A stretch of 64,000 nt of DNA, taken from BRH-c25 sp035627615 (GTDB taxonomy: Bacteria > Bacillota > Clostridia > Lutisporales > Lutisporaceae). The DNA lies in contig DASPLL010000020.1 in assembly GCA_035627615.1 (NCBI GenBank), positions 53,031 through 117,030 of the forward strand. The letters run 5' to 3'. A model generated the notes under the pieces. It did no database searches. It was not told where the DNA came from and worked only from the letters and a program-made list of their open reading frames with translations. The position numbers and the translations under genes are program-made. Of this stretch, positions 16,663-26,056 are shown in pieces (the stretch's first letter is position 1; each line of letters starts with the position of its first letter).

Positions 16663-18282
16663 ATGTATAAGGTACTACTTGTTGACGATGATAGTTTAGT
16701 AAGGCAGACCTTAAAGGCAGTGATAAACTGGGAAAAGCACGGTTTTCAGATTGTGGGGGAAGCTATTGACGGACTGGATGCAATGGAAAAGATCGACGTT
16801 TGTAATCCGGATATCCTGGTACTGGATATGAGTATGCCCCAGGCCGACGGGATCGAAGTCATCAAATATGTCCAAAAGGGTGGCTGCAAGACTAAAATAT
16901 TGGTGCTGAGCTGTTATGATGATTTTAGCTATGTAAAAGAAGCATTGAAGTTAGGCGCCAATGACTATATGCTTAAGCACCTGATGAAAGAAGATTCACT
17001 TATTGAATCTCTTCTGGCAATAAAGCATGATATAGAATCGGCAAGAAGAAAAAATCAAGCAATGGATCATATGGAGCAGATAGCAAAGGAAGGTGCTTCA
17101 TTACTCAAAAATAGACTACTACTTAAGCTGTTATATGATCAGACAAACTCTCAAAAGTCAGAACAGGAATTTAAGCAATATTGTAAAAATCTGCAGCCTA
17201 ATAATTTGGCCCTGATTTATATCAAAGTGCAAGACTATATCAAAGTGATTAAGAAAAATGATCCTAATGGAAGCGACATATTTTTTACAGCTTTTTCAAA
17301 TACGGTTTATGAGGTATTTGAGTCCGGTCACAATTATGAAATAGCTAACTGTGAAGACGGAAAATTTGTCATATTGGTCAACATAAGCAATAGCGGGCAG
17401 CTGGAAAACAAAAAATACCTGGATTGTGCCATGACAAAGGTTGGACAGGCATTATCAGAAAAATTAAGGATTGAAGTCCAAGCTATCTCAAGTATAAACT
17501 GTACATCCTATTTAAAGTTGTGGAAGATATATGAACAGTTGGACAATAAAATAAATCATTTCTTTTATGAAAAATCAGATAAAAAGTATTTGATTGCAGA
17601 AGACTTTAGTATAGTCTCCGCTGGAGAAATAAAGGTTGATGATTATCAAATCAGAGCATATAAAGAATACATAAAGAAAAGCCGGTTTTCCTTATTGCGG
17701 GAAGCGCTTATGAAAGAATTCAGTGAGATTACCAAGGATAGAATCGTACCGGCTCATCTGAAAACCTACTACATTAGTCTGATAAGTACGATGTACAGTT
17801 ATATCTACGAGCATTTTGATATGAAGCGTGACTATGTATATATGGAGACAACCACCAGATATATCCTGGACGCGGGAAATATAGGTGAATTATTAACAAT
17901 TGTAATGGGTATTACCGATCATGCTGAAATGCTGATATCTAATGATCTGATTCCGAAGGTTGAAAATGATTATGTAAAAGAGGCGATACAGTATATACAG
18001 TGCCATTATATGAAGGACATTATCCTTACCGATGTGGCGAATCACATCCATGTTTCATCCACATATTTCAGCTATCTGTTTAAACAAAACACGGGCATGA
18101 AATTTATTGATTACATTAAAGAAATAAGGATGAAAAAAGCATGTGAATATCTATTGGATGCCAACATGAAAGTGAAAAAGATAGGGGAATTGGTGGGAAT
18201 GCCCAACCGCAAATATTTTTCCAAGGCATTTAAGGAATATACCGGGATGAGTCCACAGGAATATAAAAAACGAAACATCTAA
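16663..18282 (+). CDS. YesN-type response regulator, REC plus AraC helix-turn-helix
   Basis: A 539-residue protein. REC domain 1-120 has the acidic pair D8-D10, phospho-acceptor D55 in LVLDMSMP and the K near 106. A central helical linker follows and the C-terminal ~100 residues form an AraC-type double helix-turn-helix (…VANHIHVSSTYFSYLFKQNTGMKFIDYIKEIRMKKACEYLL…). Its kinase partner is the YesM-type protein at 20447-22249, four kb downstream in the same locus. Such pairs typically control the adjacent carbohydrate ABC transporter. Confidence 0.93.
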   Translation: MYKVLLVDDDSLVRQTLKAVINWEKHGFQIVGEAIDGLDAMEKIDVCNPDILVLDMSMPQADGIEVIKYVQKGGCKTKILVLSCYDDFSYVKEALKLGANDYMLKHLMKEDSLIESLLAIKHDIESARRKNQAMDHMEQIAKEGASLLKNRLLLKLLYDQTNSQKSEQEFKQYCKNLQPNNLALIYIKVQDYIKVIKKNDPNGSDIFFTAFSNTVYEVFESGHNYEIANCEDGKFVILVNISNSGQLENKKYLDCAMTKVGQALSEKLRIEVQAISSINCTSYLKLWKIYEQLDNKINHFFYEKSDKKYLIAEDFSIVSAGEIKVDDYQIRAYKEYIKKSRFSLLREALMKEFSEITKDRIVPAHLKTYYISLISTMYSYIYEHFDMKRDYVYMETTTRYILDAGNIGELLTIVMGITDHAEMLISNDLIPKVENDYVKEAIQYIQCHYMKDIILTDVANHIHVSSTYFSYLFKQNTGMKFIDYIKEIRMKKACEYLLDANMKVKKIGELVGMPNRKYFSKAFKEYTGMSPQEYKKRNI

Positions 18283-18374
18283 ATATATTGACCCTATTTG
18301 AAATAATTGCTTACTTTTTCTTAACTCCACTTTTGATAAAATGATTGTAAATATTTGTTGAAAGGGGAATTGGA

Positions 18375-19394
18375 ATGAAATTAGGACTGATTGGTGCAGG
18401 TCGTATTGGAAAGCTGCATGGTGAGATAATTGCCCATCAAATAACGGGAGCCCATATTGAAGCTGTCTCTGATGTTCGCACGGATGGCCTGGAAAGCTGG
18501 GCTTCCTCACTAGGAATCAAAAATGTAACAAATGACTACAAGGATATTATGAATAACCCTGAAATCAAAGCTGTTGTAATCTGCTCATCCACGAATACTC
18601 ATGCGGATCTCATTATTGAAAGTGCGAAAGCGGGTAAACACATATTCTGTGAGAAACCAATAGATTTTGATGTGGAAAAGATTCAATTGGCACTCGATAC
18701 GGTTAAAAAAGCGGGTGTCAAACTCCAAATCGGGTTTAACCGCCGTTTTGACCACAATTTTAAGAAGGTTCAGGAATCCGTAAAGAATGGTGATATAGGA
18801 GATGTAAATATCGTAAAGATTACATCAAGAGATCCGGCGCCTCCACCGGTAGAATACATCAAGGTATCGGGCGGGCTGTTCCTGGATATGATGATTCATG
18901 ATTTTGATATGGCAAGATTCCTGTCCGGAAGCGAGGTGGAAGAAGTATTCGTAAATGCAGCAGTATTGGTAGATCCGGCAATAGGCCAGGCAGGAGATAT
19001 AGATACAGCCGTCGTTAATTTGAAATTCAAAAACGGAGCAATTGGGGTTATAGATAATAGCAGGAAAGCCGTTTACGGATATGATCAGCGTGTAGAGGTT
19101 TTCGGATCAAAAGGTATGGTATTGGCCGACAATGATTACCCAAGTACAGTAAGGATTTTTACAGACGGGCAAGTAAGCGGCGAGAAACCAGAATATTTCT
19201 TTTTAGAAAGATATAGGGATTCATATGCATCAGAGCTGCAGGCTTTTGTAAATGCAGTCAGGAACAATGAAACCCCTATGGTAGTTGGTAATGATGGGCT
19301 GCAGCCGGTCCTGATCGGATTAGCGGCCAATAAGTCCGTGAAGGAAGGGCGACCGGTACGTGTTGGCGAAATACTTGCCAAATACAGCATATAG
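18375..19394 (+). CDS. Gfo/Idh/MocA oxidoreductase, inositol 2-dehydrogenase-like
   Basis: 339 residues with GAGRIGKLH (NAD(P)-binding, 7-15), the CEKPIDFD motif (lysine and proline at ~96-97) and MMIHDFDMARF with the catalytic histidine. GFNRRFD and DMMIHDFDMAR are typical of the inositol 2-dehydrogenase branch. It oxidises a sugar or cyclitol hydroxyl to a keto group. With the isomerase downstream and the ABC importer it suggests catabolism of inositol or a related polyol, though no iolB, C, D or E gene is in the window. Confidence 0.87.
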   Translation: MKLGLIGAGRIGKLHGEIIAHQITGAHIEAVSDVRTDGLESWASSLGIKNVTNDYKDIMNNPEIKAVVICSSTNTHADLIIESAKAGKHIFCEKPIDFDVEKIQLALDTVKKAGVKLQIGFNRRFDHNFKKVQESVKNGDIGDVNIVKITSRDPAPPPVEYIKVSGGLFLDMMIHDFDMARFLSGSEVEEVFVNAAVLVDPAIGQAGDIDTAVVNLKFKNGAIGVIDNSRKAVYGYDQRVEVFGSKGMVLADNDYPSTVRIFTDGQVSGEKPEYFFLERYRDSYASELQAFVNAVRNNETPMVVGNDGLQPVLIGLAANKSVKEGRPVRVGEILAKYSI

Positions 19395-19413
19395 TATCTT
19401 CGGCTTTAATGGA

Positions 19414-19563
19414 TATATATATGTTGCAAAAAAGATTTATCATTTGCATAAGCAGTAGAAGCATCTACTTATGCACTATCAGAGATGAATTTTTTGCAAT
19501 ATATGAATCAAGGAAAATGTTTTGCACATCTGAATTCAATGTAAGATGTTTAGTGCAAAACAT
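19414..19563. repeat. Two nested inverted repeats with shared TTGCA/TGCAA boxes
   Basis: The first hairpin (19414-19505) pairs ATATATGTTGCAAAAAA with TTTTTTGCAATATAT on the outside and GCATAAG…CTTATGC on the inside (TAGA-AGCA-TCTA at the tip). The second (19517-19563) pairs ATGTTTTGCACATCT with AGATGT…GTGCAAAACAT. Both lie between the dehydrogenase and isomerase genes. They could be mRNA processing hairpins, a small insertion, or operator pairs for the YesN regulator. Confidence 0.6.
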
Positions 19564-19614
19564 ATAGTATTGAATGATTCTACTGATAAGTCAAAAGGGT
19601 AAGGAGACGATGAA

Positions 19615-20397
19615 ATGAAAAAATCAGCATGTATAGAGATGATTTTTACAGAATATGATTTTTACGACCGGTTTAAATTAGCAGGGGATGCAGGCTTTAA
19701 GGCTGTCGAGTTCTGGGGTTGGGAAGGCAAGGATATTTTAAGGATTAAGGAATTATGCGATAAGTACCAACTTGAAATAGCAAGCTTCTCGGGAGACAAG
19801 GATTTCTCATTGATCGATCCGGCTCATCATAATGCATATATCGATTATGTGAATCAATCAATTGCGAAGGCCAGGATCCTGGGATGCAAAAACCTTGTCA
19901 TCCATTCAAATGCATTAGGTGAAGGCGGCGTAGTCATTAATAGCTATAGTGATAAAAGTGACTATGAAAAATTCGGCGCTATGGTTTCAACTTTAATAGA
20001 GCTTGCTTTAATTGCGGAAAAGGAAGGTGTGACACTTGTACTGGAGGCACTCAACACCGAGGAGGATCATGTAGGAAACTTCCTGGCTTATACACGGGAC
20101 TCTGTTCAAGCAATAAAATGTGTTAATAGTCCAAATATCAAAGTGCTGTATGATATCTACCACATGCAGCTGATGGAAGGAAAAATCATTAATATTCTTA
20201 AAGAGAACATTAATGAAATAGGGTATATCCACGTTGCAGATGCGCCCGGACGTATGGAGCCGGGTACGGGAGAGATCAATTATTCCAATGTATTTAAAGC
20301 TCTCAAGGAATTGAGGTATGACGGCTTTATCGGCTTTGAATTATCTCCTTCAAGGGATTCTATTATAGTAGCCAGGGAACTGACAGAACTTTTTTAA
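19615..20397 (+). CDS. Hydroxypyruvate isomerase-like TIM-barrel sugar isomerase
   Basis: 260 residues of the AP-endonuclease-2/xylose-isomerase-like TIM barrel. The metal-binding glutamates fit LVLEALNTEEDH (~142) and GFIGFELSPSR (~245); YDIYHMQLMEG matches the hydroxypyruvate isomerase branch. It starts at ATG 19615 after AAGGAGA. By context it acts on the product of the upstream dehydrogenase. An exact substrate cannot be assigned; a 3-keto sugar or inosose epimerase is equally possible. Confidence 0.85.
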   Translation: MKKSACIEMIFTEYDFYDRFKLAGDAGFKAVEFWGWEGKDILRIKELCDKYQLEIASFSGDKDFSLIDPAHHNAYIDYVNQSIAKARILGCKNLVIHSNALGEGGVVINSYSDKSDYEKFGAMVSTLIELALIAEKEGVTLVLEALNTEEDHVGNFLAYTRDSVQAIKCVNSPNIKVLYDIYHMQLMEGKIINILKENINEIGYIHVADAPGRMEPGTGEINYSNVFKALKELRYDGFIGFELSPSRDSIIVARELTELF

Positions 20398-20446
20398 ATG
20401 AACATTGTATGCCACGATTGGAGTAATTTTAATTTTGGAGGCTATG

Positions 20447-22249
20447 ATGAAGGCTTGGAATCTGTTTTATAATATAAGAACGCGCTTAATTTTAGTTATT
20501 ATTCTTATAATAGTTTTTATTGCCACTTCAATTTCTTATGCCCTTTACAATTACTCCAATCATTTTCTCGAAGAGAAAATGGCAAACCTGACAACCGATA
20601 ACCTCTTAAAATATTCTAACAGCTTGGGCACCATGCTGCAGGAGATTTATCATGCAGCCATAAAAACCGTAGCAGATCAGGAAGTCACTCAATTGACTGA
20701 AAGCATTCGATCCACCTCTGATCCCGAAATAATAGAAGTGTTGCATAATACCCTCCGGGATAAATCCAGAAGCAATTCATACATACATTCGATGTATGTC
20801 TATATAGAAGGAAGAAACCAGATTGTGACTTCCAATTCATTAAGAAAAGCGAAGATGATCACCAATTATGAAGATTATCCCTGGATCAGCCACTTAAGCA
20901 AGGATAGTCTATATACCAATCTTCTCTCCTTAATAGAGTATAGGGATCATGTCGGAGTCTTCAATAACTTTTTCTATTCGGTCGTAAAGCCCATAAGGAA
21001 TGAAAACAAAGAAGTCATTGGAATTCTGAGTGTAAACATTAATGCGGATAAAATATATAATGACTTTTTAAGCAATATAACCTATGAGGACGAATCCAGC
21101 GTAATGCTCATTAATAAAGACCAGTACATCATTTATCATAGCCAGCCGGAAATGATGCTGGGCAATGTCAGTGAAGATCCATCATACAAACGTATCAGCG
21201 ATTATAAAAAAGGATATTATGTTGACGAAATAAATGGCGTCAAAACCTTGGTGGTATTTGTTTCGGAAGAGAATTCGGAGTATAAGCTGGTTTATTCCAT
21301 ACCAATGGAAAAAATATCATATGGGATAGCTGATCTGAGACGGCTATCGGTAATTCTTTCTGTCATAAGCATTTTATTTGGAGCAGTTGTTATATTGTAT
21401 TATTCAAAATCATTATATGACCCTATTTTAACCGTAAAGCGGGCTATGATCAGTTTCGGGCAGGGGGATTTTAAAGTAAGGATCAACGAGGAGCGAAAGG
21501 ATGAGTTTCAGGTCCTTTACAAGGGTTTTAACAATATGATCGAGGAATTGACCCGCTTAATCGATGAAACTATTGTTCAGAGGATCAAGATTAAGGAAGA
21601 GCATTACAGAACACTTCAATCACAGATCTCACCGCATTTTATTTACAATACACTAAACTCAATAAAATGTGCTGCTATCTTACAAAAGGATATCAAGGTA
21701 AGTGAAATGCTGGAGGCTTTTATAGATCTTTTACAGCTTAGCGTGGATGATAAAAGGGATATGATTTTCCTGCATGAGGAAATCAAACAAGTCTCCAACT
21801 ATTTATTACTGCAAAAGCACCGGTATGGTGATTTGTTCAGCGTTCAATACGAAATAGATGATAATATAAAAAACTGCCTGGTACCAAAGCTTGTTTTGCA
21901 GCCATTGGTCGAGAATTCCTTGAATTATGGTGTTAACCTGAGGGAAGGAAAAGGTCTGATTCATATTAAGAGTTACAAAGTGGATAAGGGTATTATACTC
22001 GAAGTATATGATAATGGAAATGATGCAGATATAAATAAAATAGAGCAGATTATGAGAACAAAGGGTAAATCGAAATTTAGCGGGATCGGTATCTACAACA
22101 TTAATGAAAGGATAAAACTGATCTATGGAGAGTCCTATGGACTATCTTATGAAAAGGGCGAAAATGGAGGGCTCAAGGCAATTCTATACCTGGGCGATTC
22201 AACACTTACGGATTATCATACGCCATACGGCAATTTATCTGAATTATAG
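20447..22249 (+). CDS. YesM-type sensor histidine kinase
   Basis: About 600 residues with two transmembrane segments (~10-30 and ~295-318) around an extracytoplasmic sensor. HAMP, the His_kinase domain with QISPHFIYNTLN (phosphorylated His at ~397) and HATPase_c (NSLNYG…DNG…GIGIYNINERI) follow. ATG 20447 lies 5 bases after GGAGG; ATG 20444 is only two bases from it, and the TTG at 20405 has no ribosome site. It is the partner of the YesN regulator at 16663 and likely senses a carbohydrate, perhaps through one of the two neighbouring binding proteins. Confidence 0.92.
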   Translation: MKAWNLFYNIRTRLILVIILIIVFIATSISYALYNYSNHFLEEKMANLTTDNLLKYSNSLGTMLQEIYHAAIKTVADQEVTQLTESIRSTSDPEIIEVLHNTLRDKSRSNSYIHSMYVYIEGRNQIVTSNSLRKAKMITNYEDYPWISHLSKDSLYTNLLSLIEYRDHVGVFNNFFYSVVKPIRNENKEVIGILSVNINADKIYNDFLSNITYEDESSVMLINKDQYIIYHSQPEMMLGNVSEDPSYKRISDYKKGYYVDEINGVKTLVVFVSEENSEYKLVYSIPMEKISYGIADLRRLSVILSVISILFGAVVILYYSKSLYDPILTVKRAMISFGQGDFKVRINEERKDEFQVLYKGFNNMIEELTRLIDETIVQRIKIKEEHYRTLQSQISPHFIYNTLNSIKCAAILQKDIKVSEMLEAFIDLLQLSVDDKRDMIFLHEEIKQVSNYLLLQKHRYGDLFSVQYEIDDNIKNCLVPKLVLQPLVENSLNYGVNLREGKGLIHIKSYKVDKGIILEVYDNGNDADINKIEQIMRTKGKSKFSGIGIYNINERIKLIYGESYGLSYEKGENGGLKAILYLGDSTLTDYHTPYGNLSEL

Positions 22250-22271
22250 AAAAAATCGAAAGATTCTAAAG

Positions 22272-22310
22272 AAAAGGGGACGGTTCGAAAAAATTGCCCC
22301 CTTTTTTCTA
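22272..22310 (+). terminator. Possible terminator or attenuator before the ABC transporter genes
   Basis: AAAAGGGG (22272-22279) pairs with CCCCTTTT-like sequence near 22297-22305 across a ~18-base loop, followed by T residues. It would separate the kinase from the highly expressed binding-protein gene. Confidence 0.45.
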
Positions 22311-22380
22311 TGGGCATAAGATTGGATAATGAAGGAAAGCATCACCCAAATAGGGTGGTGAAAAAGGAGGATGAGTATTA

Positions 22381-23319
22381 GTGAAAAAATTACTCGCTGT
22401 AGTTCTTGTTCTATCTTTGGTACTGTCTTTAGCTGCATGTGCACCAAAAGCCGAAAGTGCGCCTGAAGCAGCTGCAAGTACAGGAGAAGCCGAAAAACTG
22501 ACTATAGGTTTTGTTGTAAAAGGTTCAGATGAACACTGGATTCAGGTGGAAAAAGGGGCTAAACAAGCTGCGGTTGATTTTGATGTAAATCTCAATTTCA
22601 GCGGACCTGCTAAAGAGACATTAGTCGAAGAGCATACTTCCATGATTGAAAACAATATTACAAATGGTGTTGATGCACTTTGCGTAGCACCTGTGCAGCC
22701 TGCAGCCCAGGTTAAAATCCTTCAGAAGGCAGTCGACAAGGGAATTCCGGTTCTATTAGTAGATACGGACGCTGACTTGGCCGGTAAAACTACTTTCTTA
22801 GGAACAGGTAACTATGCAGCAGCCGAATTGGCCGGTAAGCATATCTTCGAAAAATTGGGCGCCGGTAAAAACGTCGTTATTATCCGAGGTGCCTTAGGAG
22901 ATAAAACCCATGATGACAGGACGGCAGGAGCAAAAGAATTCATGGAAAAGAACGGTATGAAGGTTCTTGACGTTCAACCTGCAGATAGTGATAGTGAAAA
23001 AGCTACAAACGTAATGGAAAATATGATGCAGACCTTTAGTGAAATTGATGCAGTATTTGTTACTGCCGACCAGATGGCTTTAGGCGCATTAAAAGCCGTT
23101 ACGCAATCGGGCAGACCGATCATGGTCGTTGGATTCGACGGTTCACCTGGAGCCCAGGAAAAGATTAAAGAAGGCACAATGGAAGGATCAGTAGCCCAGA
23201 ACCCATATCAGATGGGATATTTGGGAGTAGAAAATGCTATAAAGGCTGTTAAGGGTGAGACTGTAGAAAAACGTATTGATACAGGGGCGAATCTGTTGAC
23301 CAAGGATAACTTAAAATAA
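22381..23319 (+). CDS. Sugar ABC transporter substrate-binding lipoprotein (RbsB-like)
   Basis: 312 residues beginning at GTG 22381 after AAAGGAGG. It has a lipobox LAAC and the periplasmic-binding-protein type 4 fold: opening TIGFVVKGSDEHWIQVEKGAKQAA, then …VDTDADLAGKTTFLGTGNYAAAELAGKHI. It captures a sugar or polyol outside the membrane for the RbsA/RbsC-type transporter next to it. It is ~40% like the second binding protein at 26057 by eye, with the same motif order. Confidence 0.92.
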   Translation: MKKLLAVVLVLSLVLSLAACAPKAESAPEAAASTGEAEKLTIGFVVKGSDEHWIQVEKGAKQAAVDFDVNLNFSGPAKETLVEEHTSMIENNITNGVDALCVAPVQPAAQVKILQKAVDKGIPVLLVDTDADLAGKTTFLGTGNYAAAELAGKHIFEKLGAGKNVVIIRGALGDKTHDDRTAGAKEFMEKNGMKVLDVQPADSDSEKATNVMENMMQTFSEIDAVFVTADQMALGALKAVTQSGRPIMVVGFDGSPGAQEKIKEGTMEGSVAQNPYQMGYLGVENAIKAVKGETVEKRIDTGANLLTKDNLK

Positions 23320-23349
23320 TAGCTTCTTTTGTAAAGAAAAACCAGACTG

Positions 23350-23380
23350 GAATTGTCTACTCCAACGGAGTAGACAATTC
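23350..23380 (+). promoter_or_regulatory. Intercistronic hairpin after the binding-protein gene
   Basis: A 14-bp perfect stem (23350-23363 with 23367-23380) with a 3-base loop and no T run. Such hairpins usually stabilise the mRNA of the binding protein and reduce read-through to the ATPase gene. Confidence 0.65.
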
Positions 23381-23473
23381 TAATGTCATCAACCGACATC
23401 CCGTTGGTTTCTATCAAAAGCAATCCGGCGTTGACATTAATGGAGCAGACAATTATTGAAAGAAGGTCGTGCT

Positions 23474-24997
23474 ATGAAAAGTATATTTATGGAATTGAAA
23501 GAAATTAGCAAGCGGTTTCCCGGCGTTCTAGCCCTTGACAAGGTTTCGATGTCTATATGCTCCGGTGAAGTCCATGGGTTAATAGGTGAAAATGGGGCTG
23601 GGAAATCTACTTTGATTAAATGTATGGCTGGTGTTCACATACCTGATGAAGGGACAATTCTGATTGGCGGAAATCAGGTTGTTATTAAAAACCCAAAGGC
23701 AGCGATGGAGACAGGAATTAGTTGTATCTATCAAGAATTAAATATTATAAGGGAGCTGTCTGTTACTGATAATATTTTTCTGGGTCAGTATATTAGAAAG
23801 CCATCGGGCATTTTAGATTATAAGACAATGGATAAAAAAGCTGCGGAAATAATGAAAAGATTAGGACAGGATATTGATCCCAAAACCCAAGTAGGAAAAT
23901 TAGGAATAGGGCAGCAGCAAATGGTCGAAATAGGTAAAGCTATTTCGCGGGATGTTAAATTTCTTATCATGGATGAGCCTACATCTAGCTTAAGCGAAAA
24001 AGAAGTAATAGAGCTTATGAAGGTCGTTCGATATCTTAGGGAAAATGGTGTTGCAGTTCTATTTGTTTCACATAAATTAGAAGAAGTCTTTCAGATATGT
24101 GATGTTGTAACAATATTGCGGGATGGCCAATTGATTACCACAGCACCTGTTTCCGGGATGACGAATGATTCACTGATAGAAAATATGGTAGGCAGGACAC
24201 TGGAAAACTTATTCCCTAAAGAAGCTGCACCTCTTGGAGAGGAATATTTAAGAGTCAATGGGCTGACACGGCATGGTATATTTAAAAATATCTCATTCGG
24301 CGTAAGAGGGGGAGAGGTTTTAGGAATATCCGGCCTGGTGGGGGCAGGAAGAACTGAAGTAGTCCGGGCTGTATTTGGTGTTGATCCTGTTGATATGGGT
24401 GAAATCTATTTACATGGTAAACCTGTGAACATTAAAAACCCAAGACAGGCGATTCAAAGCAAGCTGGCATTTGTTACTGAGGATAGAAAAGGAGAAGGCC
24501 TGATATTAAATGCTTCTGTTATCCATAACCTTACACTTGTGTGCATCAAAAGGTTTACCAAGCTTTCCATCCTGTTAAAAGATAAGATAAGAGAAGCGGC
24601 AGAATCCAATATCCATTCTCTAAAGATAAAAACGGCATCCGGTGATATACCTGTGGGGCAGTTAAGCGGAGGCAATCAACAGAAGGTAGTAATCGGTAAG
24701 TGGGTTAATACAAATGCGGATGTTTTTATTTTGGATGAACCTACAAGGGGAATCGACGTTGGCGCTAAGGTGGAAGTGTATAAACTGATCAATCAGCTGG
24801 TGAAAGCCGGGAAGGCTGTAATCATGATATCCTCTGAATTACCGGAAATATTAGGAATGAGTGACCGGGTCATTGTTATGAGAGAAGGCAGGATTACGGC
24901 GGAGATAGACCGGGATAGTGCTGATTTTAATGAAAATGATATTATGAAGGCTGCGTGGGGCAGTCAAATTCAAAGCTGTATTGGGGGGACAAATTAA
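23474..24997 (+). CDS. Sugar ABC transporter ATPase, two-domain RbsA/MglA-like
   Basis: About 507 residues with two ATPase halves. The first has Walker A GENGAGKST (~37-45) and Walker B FLIMDEPT. The second has the degenerate P-loop (GLVGAGRTEV), signature LSGGNQQKV and VFILDEPTRGID. This is the RbsA/MglA/XylG class. ATG 23474 lies 7 bases after AGAAGG; an in-frame TTG at 23456 has no site. It energises the permease that overlaps its stop codon (TAATG). Confidence 0.95.
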   Translation: MKSIFMELKEISKRFPGVLALDKVSMSICSGEVHGLIGENGAGKSTLIKCMAGVHIPDEGTILIGGNQVVIKNPKAAMETGISCIYQELNIIRELSVTDNIFLGQYIRKPSGILDYKTMDKKAAEIMKRLGQDIDPKTQVGKLGIGQQQMVEIGKAISRDVKFLIMDEPTSSLSEKEVIELMKVVRYLRENGVAVLFVSHKLEEVFQICDVVTILRDGQLITTAPVSGMTNDSLIENMVGRTLENLFPKEAAPLGEEYLRVNGLTRHGIFKNISFGVRGGEVLGISGLVGAGRTEVVRAVFGVDPVDMGEIYLHGKPVNIKNPRQAIQSKLAFVTEDRKGEGLILNASVIHNLTLVCIKRFTKLSILLKDKIREAAESNIHSLKIKTASGDIPVGQLSGGNQQKVVIGKWVNTNADVFILDEPTRGIDVGAKVEVYKLINQLVKAGKAVIMISSELPEILGMSDRVIVMREGRITAEIDRDSADFNENDIMKAAWGSQIQSCIGGTN

Positions 24998-25986
24998 TGA
25001 AAAGCAAAGTATTACCGGCATCATTAAGGGAACTATTGTTTAAAATAGCACCACTATTAACATTGATCCTGCTATCCATATTTCTATCGATAGTATCAGA
25101 TAATTTCCTTAAGTTTGATAATATAATGAATGTCCTGAGACAAGCATCAACCATTGCCTTAATCGCTGTAGGCATGCTTATTGTCATTATAACCGCAGGA
25201 ATCGATTTGTCTGTTGGACCGTTGATGGCATTATCAATATGCGTGATGGGTATTGTAATGAAAGCAGGAGTTACCAGTCCTTTCTTGTTGATCGTGGTCT
25301 GCCTGCTGGTAGGATCCGGTATGGGGGTGTTAAACGGCCTCTTATTAACCAGGCTGAATCTGCCGCATCCTTTTATTTCAACCATAGGAACCAGAAATGT
25401 CGCAACAGGCCTAGCTCTCATTATTACAGGTGCAGCACCGATTTTAGGTTTTCCTGAAGCAATTGAAGCACCGGGGTCAGGGGATATAAATGGATTTCCG
25501 ATCAGCTTTCTTATAGTCATTATTGTTTATGTATTGGTTCACTTTTTCTTAAATAATACTGCTCTGGGAAGAGAGATATATTCTATCGGCGGAAACAAGG
25601 AAGCTGCTCTATTGTCAGGCATTAATGTTAAAAATGTATTGACTTTTGTTTACGGTTTTTCCGGATTTATGTGCGCATGTGCCGGAATCATTTTCGTTGG
25701 ACGCGTTGGAGGGGCATTGCCGTTAGCAGGCACCACTGCTGACATGGACGCTATTGCTGCTGTAATTATCGGGGGTGCTTCCTTCTTTGGCGGAAAAGGT
25801 ACCGTATGGGGAACAATGATCGGTGTTTTGTTGATCTCGGTTATCCGGAACGGTTTGAACCTGCTCAGCGCATCCTCCGATCTCCAGTTTGTCGTTATGG
25901 GTATCGTCATAATAGTGGCAGTCTTTATCGATGTTATACGAACCAAAATTGAAGAGAAGGCAAGAAGAATGGCTAAAGCAGAGTAA
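24997..25986 (+). CDS. Sugar ABC transporter permease, RbsC-like
   Basis: 329 residues, 8-10 hydrophobic segments of the RbsC/BPD_transp_2 family, with ITAGIDLSVG and GTVWGTMIGVLLISVIRNGLNLL motifs. ATG 24997 overlaps the upstream TAA, showing translational coupling; GGGGGGA lies 8 bases before. It forms the membrane channel with the ATPase and binding proteins. Confidence 0.94.
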   Translation: MKSKVLPASLRELLFKIAPLLTLILLSIFLSIVSDNFLKFDNIMNVLRQASTIALIAVGMLIVIITAGIDLSVGPLMALSICVMGIVMKAGVTSPFLLIVVCLLVGSGMGVLNGLLLTRLNLPHPFISTIGTRNVATGLALIITGAAPILGFPEAIEAPGSGDINGFPISFLIVIIVYVLVHFFLNNTALGREIYSIGGNKEAALLSGINVKNVLTFVYGFSGFMCACAGIIFVGRVGGALPLAGTTADMDAIAAVIIGGASFFGGKGTVWGTMIGVLLISVIRNGLNLLSASSDLQFVVMGIVIIVAVFIDVIRTKIEEKARRMAKAE

Positions 25987-26056
25987 ATTTGCATAATCAA
26001 GGGGTTTGACATATTTTATTCATTAGATCCGGATAAACCATAGGGAGGTCAATATT

